Assembly: GCA_002329285.1 (NCBI GenBank) | Contig: DCTO01000068.1 | Coordinates: 1-17,681 of the forward strand | Direction: 5' to 3' | Source: Ruminococcaceae bacterium UBA1438 | GTDB lineage: Bacteria; Bacillota; Clostridia; Oscillospirales; Acutalibacteraceae | Length of the DNA: 17,681 nucleotides | Shown here: one piece after another, positions 7,915 to 15,285 of the stretch | How positions within the stretch are numbered: the first letter of the stretch is position 1 | Layout of the letters: every line of letters starts with the position of its first letter | Program-made: the position numbers and the translations under genes | Notes under the pieces: model-generated | What the model was told of the DNA's origin: nothing | What the model saw: the letters and a program-made list of their open reading frames with translations, nothing else | The model's database searches: none

Positions 7915-9201
7915 ATGAGAGTATTAGTAGTTGGCGGGGGCGGCAGAGAGCATGCCCTCATCAAGAAAATCAAGCGGTCATCAAAGGTTGATTATATTGC
8001 GTGCTGTCCCGGCAACGGCGGCATTTCATATGATGCTGAATGCTTCAGCGTCAGCGCAACGGATGTTGAGGGCGTTGTTGCTCTTGCAAAAAAAATCAAT
8101 GCGGATTTGGTTGTTGTTGCGCCTGATGATCCGCTCGTTCTCGGTATGGTTGATGCGCTTGAGGCAGAAGGCTTCAAAACCTTTGGCCCGAAAGCTGCTG
8201 CAGCGATTATTGAAGGCTCAAAGGTCTTCTCAAAAAATCTTATGCTCAAATATAACATTCCCACCGCTGAATATAAGGTGTTTGATAATCCGGCAGAGGT
8301 TATAGCTTATATCAGGGAAAAGAATGAATATCCAACGGTTATTAAGGCTGACGGACTTGCTCTCGGTAAGGGCGTAATCATTCCGGAAACCCTTGAGGAG
8401 GCTGAGGCGGGCGTCCGTGAAATAATGGAGGATAAGGTTTTCGGCGAAAGCGGAAGCAGGGTTGTTGTTGAGGAATTCTTAACAGGGCCTGAGGTTTCTG
8501 TGCTTGCCTTCACAGACGGCAAATGCGTTAAACCAATGGTTTCCTCAATGGATCACAAGCGCGCTCTGGATGGCGATAAGGGGCTTAACACCGGCGGCAT
8601 GGGAACGGTTTCGCCAAATCCTTATTACACTGATGAGATTGCCGCGGAATGCATGAAAAAAATCTTTATCCCCACTATTGACGCAATGAATAAAGAGGGG
8701 CGCACCTTTAAGGGCTGCCTTTATTTCGGCTTGATGATCACGCCAAAGGGGCCAAAGGTTATTGAATATAACTGCCGCTTCGGCGATCCGGAAACACAGG
8801 TTGTTCTCCCAAGGCTTAAAACGGATATTGTTGATATTTTTGAGGCAATTAATAACGAAACGCTTTCAGAGCTTGAAATTGAGTGGGATGATAATGCCTG
8901 CACTTGCGTTATTATGGCTTCCGGTGGTTATCCGAAATCATATCCAAAGGGCATTGAAATCAACGGCTTAACTGACGGCCAGCTTGATGGCGTAACGGTT
9001 TATCATGCCGGAACCGCAATCAAGGATGGCAAGCTTGTAACCTCCGGCGGCAGAGTGCTGGGCGTAACAGCGCTTGGAAATGATGTTGCGGATGCGCTTA
9101 AAAAGTCCTATGCGGCGGTTGATAAAATCAGCTTTGAAGGCGCTCATTTCAGAAAGGATATCGGAAAAAGAGCGCTTGAGGCATTAAAAAACAATTGTTA
9201 A
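7915..9201 (+). CDS. purD: Phosphoribosylamine-glycine ligase (GAR synthetase)
   Basis: It joins glycine to phosphoribosylamine with ATP, giving GAR, the second step of purine synthesis. The 428-residue length matches monofunctional PurD. The N-terminal domain starts MRVLVVGGGGREHAL. The ATP-grasp part has KADGLALGKGV at 144-154, DHKRALDGDKGLNTGGMG at 213-230, and the metal/ATP motif VIEYNCRFGDPETQ at 282-295. The C-terminal domain includes VYHAGTAIKDGKLVTSGGRV. GGAGG at 7906-7910 sets the ATG. It is the last gene of the pur operon; the inverted repeat at 9263-9305 is the only candidate stop for its transcript. Confidence 0.97.
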   Translation: MRVLVVGGGGREHALIKKIKRSSKVDYIACCPGNGGISYDAECFSVSATDVEGVVALAKKINADLVVVAPDDPLVLGMVDALEAEGFKTFGPKAAAAIIEGSKVFSKNLMLKYNIPTAEYKVFDNPAEVIAYIREKNEYPTVIKADGLALGKGVIIPETLEEAEAGVREIMEDKVFGESGSRVVVEEFLTGPEVSVLAFTDGKCVKPMVSSMDHKRALDGDKGLNTGGMGTVSPNPYYTDEIAAECMKKIFIPTIDAMNKEGRTFKGCLYFGLMITPKGPKVIEYNCRFGDPETQVVLPRLKTDIVDIFEAINNETLSELEIEWDDNACTCVIMASGGYPKSYPKGIEINGLTDGQLDGVTVYHAGTAIKDGKLVTSGGRVLGVTALGNDVADALKKSYAAVDKISFEGAHFRKDIGKRALEALKNNC

Positions 9202-9238
9202 CGATTGATTAATTTTATTTTGGTAAAGATAATTATTG

Positions 9239-9267
9239 TTGACTTTTGCATAAAACAGAAATATACT
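9239..9267 (+). promoter_or_regulatory. Strong sigma-A-type promoter of the exporter genes
   Basis: TTGACT at 9239-9244 and TATACT at 9262-9267 are separated by exactly 17 bases, close to consensus. The predicted transcription start is near 9274, giving a leader of about 56 bases to the ATG at 9330. The -10 box overlaps the left arm of the inverted repeat at 9263-9305, so the element is likely regulated. GAGG at 9319-9322 is the ribosome binding site. Confidence 0.75.
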
Positions 9268-9311
9268 TAATATGTAAAATTATATATTATTTACATATTA
9301 AGTATTTTTTT
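9263..9311 (+). terminator. Perfect 16-bp inverted repeat with T-run: terminator of purD readthrough and/or operator
   Basis: ATACTTAATATGTAAA at 9263-9278 is exactly complementary to TTTACATATTAAGTAT at 9290-9305, around an 11-base AT-rich loop. The right arm runs into seven T residues (9305-9311). In a transcript coming from purD it could fold as an intrinsic terminator, although the stem has only two G-C pairs. The left arm overlaps the -10 box and start region of the downstream promoter, so it could instead be a repressor operator. The two roles are not exclusive. Confidence 0.6.
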
Positions 9312-9329
9312 ATTCTTTGAGGTTTAAAT

Positions 9330-11000
9330 ATGGCAACTGTTAAGAAAAGCAAAAAAGGATTATTCATAGCGATAGGAGCCGTAGTGCTTGCCGTCGCAGT
9401 TGGCGGATCAGCCATCGGCGTTGTTGCATCGCGCAATAAAACGCCCCAGGTTTCGCTATATACGATTTCATCCGGCGATATCAATGAGGTTGTTAATTCA
9501 ACAGGCACAGTTTCATCCGGCACTGTTAAGGATTATAAGGTTTCTTCAGTTGCAACCGTTAAAGAGGTTTTTGTTAAGGTTGGCGATGAGGTTAAAGAGG
9601 GCGATATGCTTGCCACGTTTGACACAAGCAACCTTGATTCAGAACTTGCTCAGCTTCAGGTAGCTTATGCCCAGGCAAAGGAAAGCTATGAATCCGCAGT
9701 GATTGATCAGAAGAATGCCCAGGCATATCTTGATGAAATCAATCCCCAGATTGAGGAGCTTGAAAAAACAGTTACAGAGCTTCAGGAGCTTGTTAATTAC
9801 AGCGAAACCTCATCAACCTCAACAACTGCTCCCACAACAAAGCCGTCAACCACCAGGGAAACGGTAACTTACACCGTGCCTGAAAGGGAAACTGAAAGCA
9901 CCTCGCGAAAAACTTACCCCCCAAATATGGCCGGCGCAATTGAGGCCCTCACTGATTTGGTTGCCAGCATTAATGAAATTTCAGGCAGTGTTCAGGAAAC
10001 GAATGAGTTAACTCAGCTTGTTATGGCTATAATTCTTCAGGAAATTGAGAATGGTAATCTTTCTTCGGATGCAATTGCAGATAAGGTTGGGGAGGCTGTT
10101 TCAAAAGCTATTTCAGACAGCATAAATGTTGAAATCGTTGAGGCTGCTGTCAGAGCCGTTGATTGGAATGCAATCGGCACAGCGTTTGCAGGCACGCCAA
10201 ATGTTAATCTTGCCAGTGCCGAGGTTCGCCTTGCTTCGCTTTATGCTCAAAAGCAGCTTTTTGAAATCAGCGCTTCTCAGGATTCGCTTAATGCAAAAAA
10301 ACAGCTGATGTTAACCTCAAAAAATGCTCTTGATGCCGTGCAGGAAGCGGATGAGGAATTAACCGCCGGCTGGGTTGCCGCATTTGACGGCACCATCACA
10401 GCCTGCGATCTTGTTGCCGGAACGGAAACAAATCTGCTTTCCTCGGGCATTTCCCTTCAGAATCTCGGAACAATGAATGTAACGGTTTCTCTCGGTGAAT
10501 ATGATATTCATAAGGTTAAAGTCGGCATGAGCGCAACAATCACAACTGCATATGGCCAATATGACGGCGAGGTTGTTTCAAAGGCCCCAACCGCAACAGG
10601 CGGCACGGATAATTCAATGCTTGATTCTGTCGGCTCAATGGCGGGAATTTCAGGCCTTTCAAGCTTAACCTCATCCGGTGCGGGCGTTCAGGTGGTTATT
10701 TCAGTTAAAGATCCTGATGATAATATAATCGCAGGCTTTGATGCCGATGTTGTAATCTCCGTCGGAGATAACGTTGGAATAACAGTTGTTCCTATTGAAT
10801 CAATCGTTCTTGAAAAAACAGGCTCATATGTTTATCTTTATAATGAAGAGGAAGGCACGGTAACCAAAACCTTAATAACAACCGGCGCAATTTCCGATTC
10901 ATATTATCAGGTGCTTTCCGGTCTTCAGCCGGGGGACAGAATTATCGCAACCCCATCCTCTGAATATACGGAAGAAACCTTTGAGGTTAGGGTTAAATAA
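9330..11000 (+). CDS. Membrane fusion protein (HlyD/MacA/YknX type) of an ABC exporter
   Basis: This is an adaptor subunit that works with a MacB/YknZ-type permease and lies mostly outside the membrane. Residues 1-10 are basic and 11-33 form one membrane anchor with no signal-peptidase site. The split biotinyl-lipoyl domain is visible as VKEVFVKVGDEVKEGDMLATFD (first part, from 77) and GWVAAFDGTITACDLVAGT (from 347). Helical hairpin halves lie at about 102-156 and 295-343. Between them is an insertion of about 140 residues whose first part (157-195) is rich in Ser, Thr and Pro, like a wall-spanning linker. A beta-barrel and membrane-proximal domain follow (380-556), with GLQPGDRIIATP near the end. 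At 556 residues it is far longer than B. subtilis YknX. The substrate is unknown. It has its own promoter and lies 27 bases before the permease gene. Confidence 0.88.
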   Translation: MATVKKSKKGLFIAIGAVVLAVAVGGSAIGVVASRNKTPQVSLYTISSGDINEVVNSTGTVSSGTVKDYKVSSVATVKEVFVKVGDEVKEGDMLATFDTSNLDSELAQLQVAYAQAKESYESAVIDQKNAQAYLDEINPQIEELEKTVTELQELVNYSETSSTSTTAPTTKPSTTRETVTYTVPERETESTSRKTYPPNMAGAIEALTDLVASINEISGSVQETNELTQLVMAIILQEIENGNLSSDAIADKVGEAVSKAISDSINVEIVEAAVRAVDWNAIGTAFAGTPNVNLASAEVRLASLYAQKQLFEISASQDSLNAKKQLMLTSKNALDAVQEADEELTAGWVAAFDGTITACDLVAGTETNLLSSGISLQNLGTMNVTVSLGEYDIHKVKVGMSATITTAYGQYDGEVVSKAPTATGGTDNSMLDSVGSMAGISGLSSLTSSGAGVQVVISVKDPDDNIIAGFDADVVISVGDNVGITVVPIESIVLEKTGSYVYLYNEEEGTVTKTLITTGAISDSYYQVLSGLQPGDRIIATPSSEYTEETFEVRVK

Positions 11001-11027
11001 GCATTATCGGCAAAACGGAGTTCATTT

Positions 11028-12275
11028 ATGAATATTTCTGAAAGCTTAAAAATCGCTGCAAAGTGCATAAGAGCTAATTGGATGCGTTCTCTGCTGACAA
11101 TGCTTGGAATCATAATCGGTATAAGCTCGGTTATTATGATTATCGGCGCGGGAACCGGCGCAAGGGATTATATTGTTTCCCTTATTGAAGATATGGGTTC
11201 AAATGCCGTTATGGTTTCCGTTGATGCCACCCAGGCAACAGACAGTGATTATATCACCCTTGATGATGTTGCAAATATAAAGGAAAAGGTTGCGGGCGTT
11301 GAGCGTTGCTCGCCAATGATGATGGGCTTTGCAAACGGCACCATTGATGCAACCACAGAAGAGGTTTCTGTTATGATTATCGGCGTTAATTCCGGTGTTC
11401 AGTTTGCGATGACAACAAATTGCACTTATGGCAGGTTTTTCACTGATGAGGAATATAATGCCTCCTCCCAAATTGCCGTTATCGGCACAAACAGTGCTGA
11501 TATGGCGTTCGGCTATCAGGATGTAACGGGGCAAACCGTCACGGTTTCCTCCTCAGGCGGCACAATGAAAATGAGAATTTGCGGCGTTGCAGATATAGAT
11601 TCGCTGGTTTCAAGTTTCGGCGGCGGAATGTCCAGTATGTTCCAGTCCGGCGAAAAAACAACCATCGCGCTCTTTATGCCATGCACAACCCTTTGCCAGC
11701 TTACTGCAACGGATCCGATATTGCAGAACGTTTTCGTTATCGGTGAAGAGGGCGCAAATAATGAGGCAATCGGCAATGCGGCTGTTAACTATCTTAAAGT
11801 TGCCCACGGTAATTATTCTAATTCCATTTATACGGCAGATGATATGGCAACCTATGTTAATATCGTTAATATCGTAATGTCTGTTTTAACTGCGTTTATA
11901 GCGGGTGTCGGCGCAATTTCGCTTCTTGTTGGCGGTATCGGCGTTATGAATATTATGCTCGTTTCCGTAACAGAGCGCACAAGGGAAATCGGTATCCGAA
12001 AATCGCTTGGCGCAAAAACCCGCGTCATCACAATGCAGTTCTTAACGGAATCCGTCATCCTGTGTTTGATCGGCGGTTTGATAGGAATTGTAACAGGCGT
12101 CAGCGGCGCTTATCTCGTCTGCAAGGTTATCGGAATGGGAATTCAGCCCAGCATTAATATTTTAACAATTTTGATTGCTTTGATATTTTCAAGCGGCGTT
12201 GGTCTTTTCTTCGGAATTTATCCGGCAAGAAAGGCCGCCAAGATGAGCCCGATTGATGCATTAAGAAGAGAATAA
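11028..12275 (+). CDS. ABC transporter permease, MacB/YknZ (FtsX-fold) type
   Basis: The 415-residue protein begins with a cytoplasmic helix and a first membrane segment, LLTMLGIIIGISSVIMIIG, at 22-40. A large extracellular MacB_PCD-like domain spans about 45-275. Three further membrane segments lie at about 280-312, 338-368 and 376-398. The coupling-helix signature VTERTREIGIRKSLGAKT is at 314-331, and the end reads YPARKAAKMSPIDALRRE, as in FtsX-family permeases. There is no Walker A, signature or Walker B motif, so the ATPase is not fused as in E. coli MacB. No ATPase gene lies next to it, whereas YknXYZ-like loci usually have one between adaptor and permease. The start has GGAG at 11017-11020. 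Confidence 0.92.
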   Translation: MNISESLKIAAKCIRANWMRSLLTMLGIIIGISSVIMIIGAGTGARDYIVSLIEDMGSNAVMVSVDATQATDSDYITLDDVANIKEKVAGVERCSPMMMGFANGTIDATTEEVSVMIIGVNSGVQFAMTTNCTYGRFFTDEEYNASSQIAVIGTNSADMAFGYQDVTGQTVTVSSSGGTMKMRICGVADIDSLVSSFGGGMSSMFQSGEKTTIALFMPCTTLCQLTATDPILQNVFVIGEEGANNEAIGNAAVNYLKVAHGNYSNSIYTADDMATYVNIVNIVMSVLTAFIAGVGAISLLVGGIGVMNIMLVSVTERTREIGIRKSLGAKTRVITMQFLTESVILCLIGGLIGIVTGVSGAYLVCKVIGMGIQPSINILTILIALIFSSGVGLFFGIYPARKAAKMSPIDALRRE

Positions 12276-12293
12276 AGCTTTATATATTTAAAT

Positions 12294-12324
12294 AAGGGAC
12301 GGTTCATAAGAAACCGTCCCTTTT
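12294..12324 (+). terminator. Intrinsic terminator after the exporter permease, probably bidirectional
   Basis: AAGGGACGGTT at 12294-12304 pairs perfectly with AACCGTCCCTT at 12312-12322 around a seven-base loop, with a TTTT run at 12321-12324. It lies 18 bases after the permease stop and 16 bases from the stop of the convergent transporter gene. The reverse strand also has a T-rich stretch after the stem, so it can serve both genes. Confidence 0.92.
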
Positions 12325-12340
12325 AATAATTCATATGTAT

Positions 12341-13579
12341 TTAAGCTTTCTTGTTTTGCTTTACAAGCGTTATGCAGATAATCATTGCCGCCGCATAAAA
12401 GGCAAGCGTTGCAATCAGAATGTAATCATAAGTGCGGTTTGTTGATTTCAGGATTATCTCGCTCATATTATTTCCTGTAATTCCCGCAACTGCCCAAGCT
12501 GAAAGCGCAAGCCCGTGAATTTTGCTGATTTTATCCATGCCGAAGCGGGAGGAAAGCAGGGCCGGCAGCGTTGAAAATCCGCCGCCGTAGCCAAGGTTAA
12601 TAACACAAAGCAGCAGGATAACGATTCCGCCGTAAGCAAGGCTTTTGTGACCGTTGGAGATTGCAAACGGCGCAAGCGCAAGCAGCGTAACTGCAATGGA
12701 GGTTGCAAATATGATTTTATAAACGGTGTTTCTGTCCTTCATTTTATCGGAAATGGTTGAATAACCGATTCTGCCAAGCGCGTTAAATGCCGCCGTAACC
12801 GAAGGTACGATGCTTATCATCGCCGCAACAACCGCCATTCCCTCAAAGGTAACTCCGATTATCTGTTTTTCATAAGTGATGAGCGCAAGCCCGCAGTGAA
12901 TGTTGATGAAAAACATCAGCCAGATTCCGAGGAAAACCTTGTTTTTAAACATATCAAGCGGGCGGAAAGCGGATTTCTCTCCGTCAGGCTCAACCCAGCC
13001 CTCGGGCTTTTTTAGAAGAAAATGCCCCAGCATCATCATAACAAAATAAACCGCTCCAAGAATATAAAACATCGGTGCAATACCGAGGCTGTTCTGAATT
13101 GCCTCCATTATCGGGGTTGCAATTGCTTTTGCCAGCCCGAAGCCCATAATTGAGATTCCGGTTGCAAGGCCCTTTTGCTTCGAAAACCAAAGCATAAGCG
13201 TTTTTACAGGGGTCAGATAACCGATTCCAAGCCCGATTCCCATTATGCAGCCATAACAGATAAAAATGCCGATAAGCGCTGCAACGCCTGTGAAAAACTG
13301 AATAAAAACGCCTGTTCCAAGCATACCTGCCGTGAAGCAAATGCAGGAAATCAGCGAGGATTTGTGAATGTCCTTTTCAACCATTCTGCCTGCAAATGCT
13401 GCAGACATTCCAAGAAAAAATATTGCCAGAGAAAAAGCCCAGCCAACAGAAAAGGTGCTCATGCCGATTTGATTGGCAATCGCCTCCTTGAAGGTTGACC
13501 AGCAGTAAACCGTGCCAATGGAGCAATGAATAAGCAGTGCGGGCACAGCCGCGCGCATCCATTTGTTGTTAATCCCCAT
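12341..13579 (-). CDS. Major facilitator transporter, OFA (oxalate/formate antiporter-like) family
   Basis: The 412-residue protein is very hydrophobic, with about twelve predicted membrane helices in two halves and a hydrophilic central loop near 190-215. OFA-family marks are GTVYCWSTFKEAI near the N-terminus (22-34), GIGLGIGYLTPVKTLMLWF at 114-132, ALGRIGYSTISDKMKDR at 267-283, and NLGYGGGFSTLPALLSSRFG at 328-347. R270 fits the arginine that binds substrate in OxlT. The matching OxlT lysine in helix 11 seems absent (SAWAVAGITGN), so oxalate is not supported. The substrate could be another small carboxylate such as pyruvate or lactate, but this is a guess. The ATG is preceded by AGGAGG (reverse strand) and its own promoter. 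Confidence 0.85.
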   Translation of the reverse strand: MGINNKWMRAAVPALLIHCSIGTVYCWSTFKEAIANQIGMSTFSVGWAFSLAIFFLGMSAAFAGRMVEKDIHKSSLISCICFTAGMLGTGVFIQFFTGVAALIGIFICYGCIMGIGLGIGYLTPVKTLMLWFSKQKGLATGISIMGFGLAKAIATPIMEAIQNSLGIAPMFYILGAVYFVMMMLGHFLLKKPEGWVEPDGEKSAFRPLDMFKNKVFLGIWLMFFINIHCGLALITYEKQIIGVTFEGMAVVAAMISIVPSVTAAFNALGRIGYSTISDKMKDRNTVYKIIFATSIAVTLLALAPFAISNGHKSLAYGGIVILLLCVINLGYGGGFSTLPALLSSRFGMDKISKIHGLALSAWAVAGITGNNMSEIILKSTNRTYDYILIATLAFYAAAMIICITLVKQNKKA

Positions 13580-13611
13580 ATGTTGTGCCTCCTCTTCAAT
13601 TTATAAAAATA

Positions 13612-13640
13612 ATTATAGAATATATTGTGGCGATAAGCAA
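13612..13640 (-). promoter_or_regulatory. Promoter of the OFA-type transporter gene
   Basis: On the reverse strand, TTGCTT (13635-13640) and a perfect TATAAT (13612-13617) are 17 bases apart. The predicted start near 13605 leaves a leader of about 26 bases to the ATG, with AGGAGG just ahead of it. No riboswitch-sized leader is possible. Confidence 0.7.
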
Positions 13641-13705
13641 TTGTTAAAACCAACAAAAATATATAAAAAGCAGGTCTTAAATATGGAGGAGTTGTTTGCA
13701 TATGT

Positions 13706-13743
13706 TTGACTCCCTTTACAAACGGCAGATAATGTGGTAAAGT
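13706..13743 (+). promoter_or_regulatory. Promoter region of the sugar-kinase-like gene, two overlapping candidates
   Basis: Candidate one is TTGACT (13706-13711) with GATAAT (13728-13733) at 16 bases. Candidate two is TTTACA (13715-13720) with TAAAGT (13738-13743) at 17 bases. The first is nearer to consensus and gives a start near 13740. The second would start transcription near 13750, which only fits if translation begins at the GTG at 13781. The -35 boxes of this promoter and of the divergent transporter are about 65 bases apart, room for a shared regulator. The rest of the divergent gap shows nothing clear. Confidence 0.6.
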
Positions 13744-13780
13744 AATTACAATATTTATGATGCTTGTGGGAGATATTTCC

Positions 13781-14875
13781 GTGGAAAATATAAATGATAT
13801 TATAAGTCAGTTTGATTACAGCGGCACTCTATGTGATTGCCGCGTTTTCGGCTCTGGGCATATTAACACAACCTATCTTCTCACCTTTGAGGATGGCGGA
13901 GCTGTGCAGAAATATATTCTGCAGCAGGTTAATCCCCACGTTTTTAAGAATATTGAAAGCCTTATGGAAAATATCTTTAAGGTAACTTCTTATCTTGGGG
14001 ACGAAATCCGCCGATTTGGCGGTGATGAAAACAGGGAAGCGCTGCATTATATTAAAACCAGGTGCGGCAAAAACTTTTATGTTGCGGCAGATGGCAGTTA
14101 TTATCGCTCCTATGTTTTTGTTGAAAATTCCGTCAGTTACAACAGCGTTGATAATCCTGAATTGTTTAAAGAAAGCGGTATTGCTTTCGGCAGATTTCAG
14201 CGTCTGCTTTCGGATTTCCCGGCAAACAGCCTTGTTGAAACGATTCCCGATTTTCATAACACGGCAAAGCGCTTTGAATGCGAATTTCTTCCCGCAGTTG
14301 CCGCTGATAAAATGGGAAGAGCCTCTGCCTGTGCCGCTGAAATTGAATTCGTTAAGGATAGAAGGGAATATTGCTCACGCCTGGTTGATTTGCAGGCGCA
14401 TGGCGTTATTCCAACCCGAGTAACGCATAATGACACCAAGCTCAATAACGTTCTCTTTGATAAAAACACCGGCAAAGCAATTTGCGTTATTGATCTTGAT
14501 ACTGTTATGCCGGGCCTCGCTCATTATGATTTCGGTGATTCAATCCGCTTTGGCGCAAACACCGCGGCAGAGGATGAGGCGGATCTCTCAAAGGTTTCCG
14601 TTAATCTGGAATATTTCAAGGCTTATGCAGAGGGCTTTCTTTCAGAGGCAGGGCAGAGCCTTAATCAGGATGAAAAGCAACAGCTTGCCTTCGCATCTTT
14701 GCTGATGACTTTGGAGTGCGGAATGCGCTTTTTAACCGATTATCTTAACGGTGATGTTTATTTCAAAACCGATTATCCAGAACATAATCTGGTTCGCGCC
14801 AAAAACCAGCTTGCTCTTGTTGCCGATATGGAAAAGCATATGGGCAAAATGGAAGCAATTATTAATAGTTTGTAA
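13781..14875 (+). CDS. APH-fold sugar kinase, N-acetylhexosamine 1-kinase-like
   Basis: A 364-residue cytoplasmic kinase of the aminoglycoside phosphotransferase (APH) fold, resembling bifidobacterial NahK, which phosphorylates GlcNAc/GalNAc at C1. The N-lobe begins with a glycine loop, FGSGHINTTYLLTF, at 23-36. The catalytic loop THNDTKLNNVLFD gives D218 and N223, and the metal-binding IDLDTVMPG gives D238 and D240. All key residues are intact. The frame is open from an ATG at 13757, but that start has no ribosome binding site. I chose the GTG at 13781, which has GGGAG at 13768-13772 and gives the family-like beginning MENINDIISQFD. No phosphorylase, uridylyltransferase or galE lies nearby, so the exact sugar is inferred only. 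Another small-molecule kinase of the fold is possible. Confidence 0.75.
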   Translation: MENINDIISQFDYSGTLCDCRVFGSGHINTTYLLTFEDGGAVQKYILQQVNPHVFKNIESLMENIFKVTSYLGDEIRRFGGDENREALHYIKTRCGKNFYVAADGSYYRSYVFVENSVSYNSVDNPELFKESGIAFGRFQRLLSDFPANSLVETIPDFHNTAKRFECEFLPAVAADKMGRASACAAEIEFVKDRREYCSRLVDLQAHGVIPTRVTHNDTKLNNVLFDKNTGKAICVIDLDTVMPGLAHYDFGDSIRFGANTAAEDEADLSKVSVNLEYFKAYAEGFLSEAGQSLNQDEKQQLAFASLLMTLECGMRFLTDYLNGDVYFKTDYPEHNLVRAKNQLALVADMEKHMGKMEAIINSL

Positions 14876-14885
14876 ATAACAACCG

Positions 14886-14911
14886 AAGGGCAAGTAACAC
14901 TTGCCCTTTTT
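14886..14911 (+). terminator. Intrinsic terminator after the kinase gene
   Basis: AAGGGCAAGT at 14886-14895 pairs with ACTTGCCCTT at 14899-14908 around AAC. The right arm runs into five T residues (14907-14911). It begins ten bases after the kinase stop. Confidence 0.93.
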
Positions 14912-14932
14912 AATTACTGACCACCGGCAACT

Positions 14933-14962
14933 AAAAAAGCATTCCCAATTGGTAATGCTTTT
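14933..14962 (-). terminator. Intrinsic terminator of the ireB transcript (reverse strand)
   Basis: AAAAGCATT (14935-14943) pairs with AATGCTTTT (14954-14962), with a mismatch and two inner C-G pairs around AATT. On the reverse strand the stem is followed by a run of six T residues (the A-run at 14933-14938). It lies just after the stop of the small reverse-strand gene, back to back with the kinase terminator. The + strand also has T-rich sequence after it, so it may act both ways. Confidence 0.88.
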
Positions 14963-14969
14963 CCTTTTC

Positions 14970-15260
14970 TTATTTGAGCGCTCTTTCAAGCCAAACTGCG
15001 CCTAAATCAAGCGCGTTGAAAAGGCCTTCCTTTTCGCTCTTTTTAACGATTTTTTCCTTTGGGCTCACATCGGGGTCTGTGTTAATAATCTGAATAAGCA
15101 CTTTTTCTGAAAGCGCAATATCCTTGAATTCCTTTTCAGACTGAATTGTGAAGCATGCAACAAACGGGTCTGACATATTGCCGTAATAGATGGTTTTGCC
15201 GCACCTAACCAAAGGCTTTCCTTTGTAGGTCAAGAAAGTGTCCTTCATTTCCTCTGCCAA
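14970..15260 (-). CDS. Small conserved-looking protein of unknown function downstream of ireB
   Basis: I cannot assign a function to this 96-residue protein. It is soluble, has no signal peptide or membrane segment, and carries two cysteines, C20 and C36. The most motif-like stretch is YKGKPLVRCGKTIYYGNMSD (12-31), which suggests a small beta structure. Next come KVLIQIINTDPDVSPKEKIV and a final helix, NALDLGAVWLERALK. The start is a TTG at 15258-15260 with GGAGGG at 15267-15272, six bases away; the internal ATG (Met5) has weaker support. It follows ireB by 25 bases and ends at a terminator, so it is cotranscribed with ireB. Normal codon use and a strong ribosome binding site argue that it is real. 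Confidence 0.8.
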   Translation of the reverse strand: MAEEMKDTFLTYKGKPLVRCGKTIYYGNMSDPFVACFTIQSEKEFKDIALSEKVLIQIINTDPDVSPKEKIVKKSEKEGLFNALDLGAVWLERALK

Positions 15261-15266
15261 AGAAAA

Positions 15267-15272
15267 CCCTCC
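15267..15272 (-). promoter_or_regulatory. Ribosome binding site fixing a TTG start
   Basis: GGAGGG on the reverse strand lies six bases ahead of the TTG at 15258-15260. It is 18 bases from the first ATG of the same frame, so it selects TTG as start of the 96-residue protein. Confidence 0.7.
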
Positions 15273-15285
15273 TTTTTAAGTTTTA

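Noticed and set aside
9798..9915. Tandem repeat or phase-variable tract in the Ser/Thr-rich part of the adaptor gene
   Set aside because: Codons vary across the stretch and no repeated DNA unit is present, so only the protein is low in complexity.
13685..13713. GGAGT...ACTCC inverted repeat over the kinase -35 region as an operator
   Set aside because: Only five pairs match and the interior is not symmetric; this is within chance for such a gap.
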